Origin: Acinetobacter shaoyimingii
GTDB taxonomy: Bacteria > Pseudomonadota > Gammaproteobacteria > Pseudomonadales > Moraxellaceae
Direction: 5' to 3'
DNA length: 64,000 nucleotides
NCBI RefSeq assembly: GCF_011578045.1
Contig: NZ_CP049801.1
Coordinates: 1,302,001 to 1,366,000 of the forward strand
A program made the translations under genes and the position numbers. Positions 18,888 through 26,655 of this stretch are shown here, piece after piece (the first letter of the stretch is position 1; the number at the start of each line of letters is the position of its first letter). The notes below the pieces were generated by a model that was not told the DNA's origin, ran no database searches, and saw nothing but the letters and a program-made list of their open reading frames with translations.

Positions 18888-19271
18888 ATGAATGCCCATG
18901 TTGAACCAAAGTCAGAGCAATTCGTGGAAGCAGCGTTCCAGCTACCCATCAAAAATTATCAAGAATTTTATCGTTTTTATTTGACTGAACATCGCAATAT
19001 CACCAGCCGCCGTTTACATGCTTTAGGCAGTAGCGTGGGGATCTATTTCTTTGCCAAAGCGATTCGACAAAGAAAAGCCAAATATTTTGCTTATGGACTG
19101 GTATCAGGCTATGCCTGTGCATGGGTTGGTCACTTTATTTTTGAAAAAAATAAACCTGCAAGTTTTAAACAGCCACTATATAGTTTTATTTCTGATTGGC
19201 GCATGTTGTCTGATATTATTCGTGGGAATCTTAGTATTGTAGATCGAAGTTTAGATAAAATAGAAAGTTAA
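18888..19271 (+). CDS. DUF962 / Mpo1-like membrane protein
   Basis: 127 residues. The pair HRNITSRRLHALGSS (near residue 43) and WVGHFIFEKNKPASF (near residue 87) is the conserved core of the DUF962/Mpo1 family; yeast Mpo1 is an Fe-dependent dioxygenase acting on 2-hydroxy fatty acids. Bacterial members are mostly unstudied. The core is hydrophobic between those motifs. The upstream ATG at 18879 overlaps an AGGA sequence that serves the ATG at 18888 at 8-base spacing, so I start there. Confidence 0.82.
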   Translation: MNAHVEPKSEQFVEAAFQLPIKNYQEFYRFYLTEHRNITSRRLHALGSSVGIYFFAKAIRQRKAKYFAYGLVSGYACAWVGHFIFEKNKPASFKQPLYSFISDWRMLSDIIRGNLSIVDRSLDKIES

Positions 19272-19284
19272 AAATAACATTAAA

Positions 19285-19331
19285 GTGGTCATATGAAGGT
19301 TGATTCATCCTTCATATGACCACAATATTTT
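19285..19331 (+). terminator. Long perfect hairpin after the Mpo1-like gene
   Basis: GTGGTCATATGAAGG / CCTTCATATGACCAC is a perfect 15-bp stem with a 9-base loop, beginning 14 bp after the stop and followed by AATATTTT. Confidence 0.75.
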
Positions 19332-19501
19332 AAAGTTAAACAGTTTTTTTTGCACTCATATCCTTATATTTTTTATAATAAAGTCAATGCTGGAATATAC
19401 GATTACTAAAAATTTATAACAATGGTTTTTAGAAATTAATTTATTGATCATATTGATTAAAAACTTGTGATTTTCCAAACTTAAACAATAATTATTAATA
19501 T

Positions 19502-20476
19502 AACCCGAATCGCGGATAAGAAATTGACTTGAAAAATAGAAGGACTAGAGCCATCAGTTGAGTTACCACACCAAACTCACAACCCTAGTCCTAATGTTCA
19601 ATATTACCGAATTATTCTGCTTAATTGATGACTTTTTTCTACAATTTGAAGCAACTTATTGGAAATTTCTCAAGCAAGATGGCCAACTTTCAAGAATCCG
19701 AGTTGCTCAACTCAGTCTTTCAGAAATTATCTTTATTGCTATTTGGTATAAATCCTCTCATTTCACTAATTTCAAAGCCTTTTTCACTTGGTTAAAAGAA
19801 GATAAAAGCTATTTATTTAAGTACTTGCCTTGCTATCAAAGGATGATTCATCTGATCAATATGCACCAATTGGCTCTACACGCTTTGCATGTGGCGCTGA
19901 TGAAAGTCAAGAAACACAATATTTATGGATTGATTCAACAACTCTGCCAGTTTGTAAAAATCAACGTATTCAACGTCATAAATCATTAGTCCAAATTGCA
20001 TCACGTGGTAGAAGCTCAATGGGCTGGTTCTATGGCTGTAAATTACATATTGCGATGAATCAATTTGGTGAAATTACCTGTTCTGCTTTATCGAATGGAC
20101 ATGTTGCTGACATAAAAATGGTTGAGCAATTAGTTGATGGCCTAAAAGGAAAACTTTACGGGGATCGAGGTTACATCAGCCAAGAATTAAAGCGCAGGCT
20201 GCAAGTTCAAGGTATTGATTTAATTAATTATCATCGGAGGAACATGGAATCTGTTCAACTCAGTGCATCAGATGAATATCACCTAAGGCAACGCAATAAG
20301 ATAGAAACATTATTCAGCTTATTGAAAGGGCAATATCATTTAGTGACGAGTAAAGCACGTAGTACTTATGGATTTCTCAGCGGAATTTATGCTTCGTTAT
20401 GTGCATATCAATTAACCCATCGAAATAAGCCAACGATTCAAATTATGGAGTCATCGGCTTAAGCAGGATTCGGGTT
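19502..20476 (+). mobile_element. IS982-family insertion sequence (975 bp)
   Basis: The ends read AACCCGAATC inward on both sides; with two further matching blocks the terminal inverted repeats extend to about 19 bp with mismatches. AATAT at 19497-19501 is repeated at 20477-20481, a 5-bp target duplication. The encoded transposase belongs to the IS982 family: DSTTLP, GDRGYIS and IETLFSLLK give the DDE triad. It sits in an AT-rich intergenic region and interrupts no recognisable gene. The transposase is frameshifted, so this copy is probably not autonomous. Confidence 0.88.
19594..20462 (+). pseudogene. IS982-family transposase, frameshifted
   Basis: The frame opens at ATG 19594 and carries the N-terminal half up to about 19900. 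The C-terminal half with the catalytic DSTTLP, GDRGY and IETLF motifs continues in the -1 frame from about 19895 to 20462. The total of 869 bases is one short of 290 codons, so loss of one base near 19903 (the ATGAAAGTCAAG stretch) explains the break. No long A-run or other strong slippery site is present, and IS982 transposases are normally one frame, so I call a mutation rather than programmed frameshifting. Confidence 0.8.
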
Positions 20477-20481
20477 AATAT

Positions 20482-21062
20482 ACATCTCTCCCATAAATCT
20501 CTTCCTTAAATCCTTGCTGAACCAAATTGAATGCTTGATAAACTTTCTTCTTTTGAGAAATGTTTAAAGCACTGATTTAAAATGAAGTGCAAGTGATGCT
20601 TAGCAAAATTTCGCAATGGAAGTGGTTGTTGCAAGCTTAATTTCCATCATCCTAACCATCTTCCTGAGCTATATGCACTAGAGAAGTGACTTTCTTTGTT
20701 CACTCAAATACGACTCAATGATCATTGTTTTTAAATCACTAATGTTAAAATAGTTGATTAAAGAAAAAGATGATTTTTTTATATGTAAACAGTATTTTTA
20801 ATCAATTAATTTTATTGATTATTTGATTTAAAAAAATATTAATTATTTAATTAAATTTTAAATGTTATTTGAATTTAAAATTAATGGATAAATATGAATA
20901 TATTTTAATTGAATTTTATTTTTGACTTCTTATTTTTATAAACATTTTTATTGATTATTTTATTTTTGTGTCTAATATTTAATTAAAGCATTTGTAGTAA
21001 AATGTTTTAAATAAATAATTAAATAAAAGAAAGATTGAATAAAAATAATAATAGGAGTCAAA
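20482..21062. other. Very AT-rich intergenic region upstream of the OmpW-like gene
   Basis: About 580 bp, mostly A and T after 20750. No coding frame or strong hairpin was found. The last part must hold the promoter of the porin gene, and AATAGGAG lies just before its ATG. Confidence 0.4.
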
Positions 21063-22151
21063 ATGAATCAATATATACGAATAATCATACCTATAACCTT
21101 TATTTTGAACACTCATGTGAGTCATGCGAGTTCAACTGATTTTAAACGATGGGCTGTTTCTGCAGGCTGGTTACATGTCATGCCACAAGGAAAAGCTAAT
21201 CCGATGCACATCAATACGGCTGTAGTTGAGGGAGAGACATATGGCGTCGATCGTATAAAAAATGCAGATATTGTGGATCATGCGACTAATCTGGACGATT
21301 ACCGCAGTGGCTTTGCAGGTATTGGTGTTGCTGTCATTGAAAGCGATTACAATACTAGTCCTGATTCATATGTGAATAGTTTATTTACGGGTGGAATGGC
21401 CGCGGATGTCTCTGGCATTAGTCAATGGACGGACAAAGCAGGCTTAGAAGCACAAGATGTGGATACTCTAGGCTTAACGTTGAGTTATTTCCCGCATGAT
21501 AAAGTTTCACTTGAAATTGTTGGGGGAATTCCACCAACAGTCGATATTAAAGGTAAAGGTCAAATTATCGCATCTTCATATTCTGAAGCGAATAGTTCAG
21601 GTCTTTTGTCATCGCTGATGAATGGGCTCATTATTGAGAAAGATATCACTGTGGCTAACTTGAGCAACTACAAAAAGATTGCAGAAGTTAGAGCTTGGAC
21701 ACCAGCGCTAACAGCGAAATATCATTTTGGCAAATCGGGTAAAAATAAGTTTCGTCCTTATGTGGGTGCAGGTGTTGTTTATGGGTATTTTGACAAACTC
21801 GAACTAAATAATGGTCTAGAACAAAAATTAGTAGATGCCGGACATATGATTAGAAATGTGTTAGACGATAAAGCTGGGGATGCTTTGGACAATAGTGGAA
21901 CTTCAGATGGAGATCCAAAAGTCAAAGTTAAAGTATCTGATGCTTTTGCTCCAGTGGTCACATTAGGTTTTACGTACGATATTTCTAAACGTTTTTTTAC
22001 AACAGCTTCATTGACCTATATGCCGAATTTCAACAACACAGCAACTATTACTGTGACAGATCACAATACTGGAGAAAGATTGATTAAATCTAAAACCAAA
22101 GTTGATCTTGATCCACTGATTACCTATCTTGGGGTGGGTTTTCGTTTCTAA
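21063..22151 (+). CDS. Large OmpW-family outer membrane protein
   Basis: 362 residues with a signal peptide ending near SHAS (residue 21). The N-terminal AVSAGWLHVMPQG and later LGLTLSYFPHDKVSLEIVGG, TAKYHFG, RPYVGAGVVYGYF and the closing ITYLGVGFRF follow the OmpW eight-strand barrel pattern, including a C-terminal Phe. OmpW proteins are usually 200-230 residues; the extra length here comes from long segments at about 55-125 and 250-290, probably extracellular loops. A GGAG site precedes the ATG and a terminator follows. Confidence 0.82.
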   Translation: MNQYIRIIIPITFILNTHVSHASSTDFKRWAVSAGWLHVMPQGKANPMHINTAVVEGETYGVDRIKNADIVDHATNLDDYRSGFAGIGVAVIESDYNTSPDSYVNSLFTGGMAADVSGISQWTDKAGLEAQDVDTLGLTLSYFPHDKVSLEIVGGIPPTVDIKGKGQIIASSYSEANSSGLLSSLMNGLIIEKDITVANLSNYKKIAEVRAWTPALTAKYHFGKSGKNKFRPYVGAGVVYGYFDKLELNNGLEQKLVDAGHMIRNVLDDKAGDALDNSGTSDGDPKVKVKVSDAFAPVVTLGFTYDISKRFFTTASLTYMPNFNNTATITVTDHNTGERLIKSKTKVDLDPLITYLGVGFRF

Positions 22152-22173
22152 ACGATCATAGATCTAAATCAAT

Positions 22174-22204
22174 AGCCTAAAATGTCATGTTTTAGGCTTT
22201 TTTA
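22174..22204 (+). terminator. Terminator of the OmpW-like gene
   Basis: The 9-bp perfect stem AGCCTAAAA / TTTTAGGCT with a 7-base loop is followed by T6. Confidence 0.88.
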
Positions 22205-22286
22205 TTTATTTTATATAAATGTTTTATTTTTAATGATTGCCCTTGAGCTTGCTATAATCGATGCAGATTATTTTGGGCAGTCATGT

Positions 22287-22898
22287 ATGCGCGGTTTATA
22301 TTTAATTACCAATGATGATCCATTGGCATTACTTCTTTCAAAGTTAGAAGCTGCTTTAGCAACTGAGCAAGTTGCTATTTTGCAATATCGTCGTAAAAAG
22401 ATCGCAAAGTCTGATCAGGCTAACGAAGTGGCATTGATTAAAGCACTATGTGATCAATACAAAACCTCATTTGTCATTAATGATGATATTGGTTTGGCTG
22501 AGCAATTTGGCTTAGGCGTGCATCTGGGACAAAGCGATGGTGAAATTACCGATGCTCTAGCACGTTTACCTAAAGGGGTTATCATAGGGCGAACCTGTGC
22601 TGGTTCAATTCAAAATGCTGAAAACGCCATTGCGGATGGTGCAAGCTACGTCGCTTTTGGTGCTGTACATGCAACACAAACTAAACCAGAAGCGACTGCT
22701 ATAGGTTTAGATATTGTTAAACAAGCAAGACAATTATTTGAAACCCCAATTTGTGCTATTGGTGGCCTGACAGTAGAAAATGGTGCTGAAGTGATAGCTG
22801 CAGGTGCTGATTTATGTGCTGTTGTGAGTGATATATTGGGATTATCGGTTGAAGAAATTCCTGCACGTGTCCAAGCTTGGGCTAAACTCTTCGCTTAA
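22287..22898 (+). CDS. thiE: Thiamine-phosphate synthase
   Basis: 203 residues from the ATG at 22287. ThiE joins the thiazole phosphate and hydroxymethylpyrimidine pyrophosphate to make thiamine phosphate. Visible family features are QYRRK near residue 35 (pyrophosphate contact), INDDIGLAEQFGLGVHLGQSD near 70, FGAVHATQTKP near 130 and AIGGLTVENG near 160, all in a TIM barrel. The longer frame from 22182 begins inside the preceding terminator and is rejected. It lies directly upstream of hemL in the same direction. Confidence 0.92.
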   Translation: MRGLYLITNDDPLALLLSKLEAALATEQVAILQYRRKKIAKSDQANEVALIKALCDQYKTSFVINDDIGLAEQFGLGVHLGQSDGEITDALARLPKGVIIGRTCAGSIQNAENAIADGASYVAFGAVHATQTKPEATAIGLDIVKQARQLFETPICAIGGLTVENGAEVIAAGADLCAVVSDILGLSVEEIPARVQAWAKLFA

Positions 22899-23010
22899 AT
22901 TTATCCTTCATTATTTAAGCGATTATATTTAGTGTTGACGTGATTTTTCACATGCATTTTACGTCTTATACTGTTTTTTTAGATCTAACTAATTTGAGTC
23001 GAGTGAATTC

Positions 23011-24309
23011 ATGAGCTTATCTCCAAAGCAAGAACAACTTTTTAAACAAGCCAGTAAACATATTCCTGGTGGCGTGAATTCACCAGTACGTGCGTTTAAT
23101 GGTGTGGGTGGTACACCTGTTTTTATTGAAAAAGCACAAGGTGCGTATTTGTATGATGTCGATGGTAAACGCTATGTCGACTATGTTGGCTCATGGGGGC
23201 CAATGATTTTAGGACATGCTCATCCTGACATTATTAAAGCAGTGCAAGAAGCTGCTGTAGATGGTTTAAGCTTTGGTGCACCAACAGTTCATGAAACGAC
23301 TTTGGCAGACATCATTTGCGAAATCATGCCATCGATTGAATTGGTTCGTATGACCAACTCAGGTACTGAAGCAACCATGACGGCTATTCGTTTAGCTCGT
23401 GGTTATACAGGACGTGACAAGATCGTTAAATTTGAAGGCTGTTACCACGGTCATTCTGACTCGTTGCTGGTGAAAGCGGGTTCAGGTTTATTGACCAAAG
23501 GTGAGGGTGAAGCAACTTCAGCGGGTGTGCCAGCAGATTTTGCTAAACATACCTTAACGCTTCCATATAACGATATTGCAATGCTGAAAGAATGCTTCGC
23601 AAAATTTGGCTCTGAAATTGCAGGTGTTATCGTTGAACCCGTAGCAGGTAATATGAACTTAGTGAAACCTGTTGATGGTTTCTTACAAGCGATTCGTGAT
23701 GTCTGCGACGAATACGGTTCAGTTTTTATTATTGATGAAGTGATGACTGGTTTCCGTGTTGGTTTAGGCGGTGCACAAGCGCATTATGGCGTAACCCCTG
23801 ATTTGACCACATTGGGCAAAATCATTGGTGCTGGCTTACCTGTTGGCGCATTTGGTGGTAAACGTGAAGTGATGGAATGCATTGCACCACTTGGTAAAGT
23901 CTATCAAGCTGGGACATTGTCAGGTAATCCACTGGCGATGCGTGCAGGTATTGAGATGTTTAAGCATTTACGTGCGACAGGTTTCTATGAAAACTTAACT
24001 GCAAAACTGGCAACTTTATTGTCTGGTTTACAAGCGGCTGCCGATGAAGAAGGTGTAGCATTCCGTACCCAACAAGTGGGTGGTATGTTTGGACTTTATT
24101 TTACAGATCAAGATCAAATTGAAAGTTTCGATGCGATTTTGAAATGTGATGTAGACAAATTCCGTGCTTTCTTCCACGGCATGTTAGAGCGTGGTGTAAA
24201 TCTTGCACCTTCGGCTTTTGAAGCAGGATTTTTCTCAAGTGCACACTCGGATGAGGACATTGCGTACACAATTCGAGCAGCTAAAGAGGTTTTTGCAACT
24301 TTGAAATAA
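23011..24309 (+). CDS. hemL: Glutamate-1-semialdehyde 2,1-aminomutase
   Basis: 432 residues. This PLP enzyme converts glutamate-1-semialdehyde to 5-aminolevulinate in the C5 haem pathway. The [13 protein letters not shown] start, the [18 protein letters not shown] stretch with the PLP-binding Lys ([18 protein letters not shown]) and [13 protein letters not shown] are near-invariant in HemL. It follows thiE by 112 bp and ends at a strong terminator. Confidence 0.97.
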   Translation: MSLSPKQEQLFKQASKHIPGGVNSPVRAFNGVGGTPVFIEKAQGAYLYDVDGKRYVDYVGSWGPMILGHAHPDIIKAVQEAAVDGLSFGAPTVHETTLADIICEIMPSIELVRMTNSGTEATMTAIRLARGYTGRDKIVKFEGCYHGHSDSLLVKAGSGLLTKGEGEATSAGVPADFAKHTLTLPYNDIAMLKECFAKFGSEIAGVIVEPVAGNMNLVKPVDGFLQAIRDVCDEYGSVFIIDEVMTGFRVGLGGAQAHYGVTPDLTTLGKIIGAGLPVGAFGGKREVMECIAPLGKVYQAGTLSGNPLAMRAGIEMFKHLRATGFYENLTAKLATLLSGLQAAADEEGVAFRTQQVGGMFGLYFTDQDQIESFDAILKCDVDKFRAFFHGMLERGVNLAPSAFEAGFFSSAHSDEDIAYTIRAAKEVFATLK

Positions 24310-24334
24310 ATTTTAGTTGAAATTACATTAACAT

Positions 24335-24366
24335 AAGCCTACAACTTCGGTTGTGGGCTTTTTTTA
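24335..24366 (+). terminator. hemL terminator
   Basis: AAGCCTACAAC / GTTGTGGGCTT with a UUCG tetraloop, followed by T7; it begins 26 bp after the hemL stop. Confidence 0.92.
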
Positions 24367-24395
24367 GTGAAGTCTAAAATATCAGGGACAACAAG

Positions 24396-24812
24396 ATGAA
24401 AACCAAACACTATTTAACTTTGGAAGATGCTGAATTTTTATTGACCCGTGCACACCAGTTTGCCATAGATCAAAAATTTAATGTCAGTATAGCCGTAGTT
24501 GATGAGTCTGGAGCACTTCTTGCGATGAAGCGAATGGATGGTGCTTCGCCAATGACATCGAGTTTGTGTATTGAAAAAGCACGATGCTCAGCGATCAGTC
24601 GTCGACCTTCACAATTATTTGAAGAATTGATTAAAGATGGTCAACTTGGTTTTTTAACCGTGAATTCATTTTCTGGCATGTTAGAAGGTGCTGAACCCAT
24701 TATTTATCAAGGTCAATTGGTGGGTGCAGTCGGTGTATCTGGTGCAAAATCTTATGAAGATGCGGATATTGCAAAACATGCAATTGATGTCTTTTTGGCG
24801 CTTGCAGACTAA
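24396..24812 (+). CDS. GlcG/HbpS-family protein
   Basis: 138 residues. The pattern VSIAVVDESGALLAMKRMDGA, then KA-rich helix and a C-terminal VGAVGVSGA motif, is that of GlcG/HbpS (DUF336) proteins, some of which bind haem or corrinoids. There is no signal peptide. AGGGAC lies about 8 bases before the ATG. It sits after hemL but behind a terminator, so co-regulation is not implied. Confidence 0.85.
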   Translation: MKTKHYLTLEDAEFLLTRAHQFAIDQKFNVSIAVVDESGALLAMKRMDGASPMTSSLCIEKARCSAISRRPSQLFEELIKDGQLGFLTVNSFSGMLEGAEPIIYQGQLVGAVGVSGAKSYEDADIAKHAIDVFLALAD

Positions 24813-24895
24813 GGCGCGATAATTTGAATTAAAATTGATTATTGGCAAGTTTTTTTAATATTGATCATATGCAGTTATAAATAGATAGATGTGTG

Positions 24896-25612
24896 ATGTT
24901 ATATAACGCTCCCAAGAAAATTCAATTGACACCTTCTCTGGCTAAATGGCGTATAGAATCCGAAAAAAGCGTATTGGTTTTTGTAGGCTTAGACGCATTA
25001 AAAGCGAGATATTCGAATCAAAAAGCTGCCAATGAGCAGATTTTATTTGAATCATTCAATCGTTTATTCAAAAAAGCCAAAGCTTTGGATGTTCCGATTA
25101 TCGATTTAAATAATGAGTCAATCACAGATGGCATGATGCGTTTGGGAGAGTATCTTTCGCAAGATGACCAATTGATCTTAGCAGGGGAGATGAATGCCAC
25201 ATTTAGACAAGTGATTAAGCATATAGCATCCGTATCAGACCAGATCGCGATGGTGAATGATGCGATTTGTTTGGACAATCAAGAGCAGCATATTCAATGG
25301 ATTAACACTTGTGTTGAAATGGGATTAAATCACTTAAATACGGCCAGTTTGATTCGTTTATGGTCGTTAAGTGCGCCGACTGAATTTATACTGTCAGCGA
25401 AAGGAATATTATTGGCCATTGCTGAACAGCTCGATATTGAACCCTTGGAACTTAATCCAACCGAAAATTTAAAAGCATATGGCTTAGACTCAGTGGCAAT
25501 AGTCGACTTAATTGGACTGTGGCGTGCCAATGGTGCCAATATTCGTTATGAAGACTTTGTTGGTCATGTGAGTTTAGAAAAATTAATGACCATCTTACGC
25601 CCCTCATTTTAA
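24896..25612 (+). CDS. EntB-like protein: degenerate isochorismatase fold fused to a carrier domain
   Basis: 238 residues. The C-terminal 70 residues resemble an aryl/acyl carrier domain: AYGLDSVAIVDLIGLW contains the Ser that would receive phosphopantetheine. The N-terminal part follows the layout of EntB/DhbB isochorismatase (LSKWRIE-like start, beta strand VLVFVGLDA, VPIIDLN, DDQLILAG, ICLDN). However, the catalytic Asp after the first strand, the Lys of the KWRYSAF segment and the Cys segment are absent. It therefore probably acts only as a carrier or scaffold. No NRPS, siderophore or phosphopantetheinyl transferase gene lies in the window. Start chosen at the ATG three bases inside a GTG; the ribosome site is weak. 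Confidence 0.6.
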   Translation: MLYNAPKKIQLTPSLAKWRIESEKSVLVFVGLDALKARYSNQKAANEQILFESFNRLFKKAKALDVPIIDLNNESITDGMMRLGEYLSQDDQLILAGEMNATFRQVIKHIASVSDQIAMVNDAICLDNQEQHIQWINTCVEMGLNHLNTASLIRLWSLSAPTEFILSAKGILLAIAEQLDIEPLELNPTENLKAYGLDSVAIVDLIGLWRANGANIRYEDFVGHVSLEKLMTILRPSF

Positions 25613-25786
25613 AAATTGATCTTGGTCTAAAGAGTAAATGCCTAAAAGTGTTTGAATACTTCAATTGATTTTTTTTTAACTCAAAATCGGAAAAATTATC
25701 GACCAATTCTCAAATCAACATTGTATTTTTTTGCTAAGCTTTCTATCATTGCCGCCTTATTTTCACGATCTGATAGGAATTGAACT

Positions 25787-26431
25787 TTGAGTAATTTTCT
25801 AAAGGAACATTTAATCCATCGTGATGATGATTTTATGGTCATTCAGAAACCTGCAGGATTACTGTCTGTTCCTGGTAAAACTCCAGATTTGCAAGATTGT
25901 GCCATTAACCGATTATTGCAAGAAGAACCCCGCACATTACTCATCCATCGTTTAGATCGTGACACTTCTGGTATCTTAGTCTTTGCTTTATCCAAAATAG
26001 GGCAAAAGTCGATTTCAAGACAGTTTCAAGAACGTCAAACGTCAAAAACATATCAAGCGATTGTAGCAGGTGATCTCCAAGGTGAAGGCACCGTAGATAT
26101 CCCTGTGATCTATGACCCATCTCGTCCACCATTACATATGGTAGATGCTACACATGACAAACCCGCAATCACACACTGGGAAGCAGTTGAGCATTTTGAA
26201 ATAGATGGCCATGTGGTTACACGTGTGAAACTGACACCCATTACAGGTCGTGCGCACCAGTTACGTGTACATATGCAATATTTGGGTCATCCTATTGTGG
26301 GTGATACGCTCTATGCAACGCCTGATCAACAACAATGGATGCCAAGACTATGCTTACATGCGGAACGTTTAGGATTTAGTCATCCTACGACTGGGAAAGC
26401 TATGGAATTTCATAGTCCAGTTCCTTTTTAA
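25787..26431 (+). CDS. RluA-family pseudouridine synthase
   Basis: 214 residues. HRLDRDTSGILVFALSK near residue 52 contains the catalytic Asp of RluA-family synthases, and GRAHQLRVHMQYLGHPIVGD near 160 is the second family motif. There is no S4 domain. The size fits RluA-type or TruC-like enzymes acting on 23S rRNA or tRNA; the target base cannot be read. The start is TTG at 25787 with AGGA 8 bases upstream, and no better ATG exists before the conserved region. Confidence 0.85.
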   Translation: MSNFLKEHLIHRDDDFMVIQKPAGLLSVPGKTPDLQDCAINRLLQEEPRTLLIHRLDRDTSGILVFALSKIGQKSISRQFQERQTSKTYQAIVAGDLQGEGTVDIPVIYDPSRPPLHMVDATHDKPAITHWEAVEHFEIDGHVVTRVKLTPITGRAHQLRVHMQYLGHPIVGDTLYATPDQQQWMPRLCLHAERLGFSHPTTGKAMEFHSPVPF

Positions 26432-26589
26432 AAAACATTTAAAATTCGGATCAATTTGTTGTTAAAAGAAGATGAACTTTCAATTGATATTGAAATCAAT
26501 AATTACTTTTTAACAATGAATTGTTCTTAAAATATGCTCACTTTTAAGTGGGTTTATGTCAAAATATATTGCTTAAAGACGTTAAAATC

Positions 26590-26625
26590 TGCTCAAATTA
26601 TCTCCTGGTTGAGCATTGTTTTTTT
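26590..26625 (+). terminator. Hairpin with T-run upstream of rapA
   Basis: TGCTCAA / TTGAGCA form a 7-bp stem with a 12-base loop, followed by TTG and T7. It is 160 bp after the RluA-type gene and 30 bp before rapA, so it may end the former or act as a leader attenuator of the latter. Confidence 0.5.
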
Positions 26626-26655
26626 CAGTCCTAACTTGAGATAAGGTGGAATAAA

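Noticed and set aside
19895..19915. Programmed -1 frameshifting in the IS transposase
   Set aside because: No heptanucleotide slippery run longer than AAA is present, and IS982 transposases are usually a single frame; a one-base loss fits the length exactly.
22182..22286. N-terminal extension of thiE
   Set aside because: It starts inside the terminator hairpin of the previous gene and adds a hydrophobic stretch not found in ThiE.
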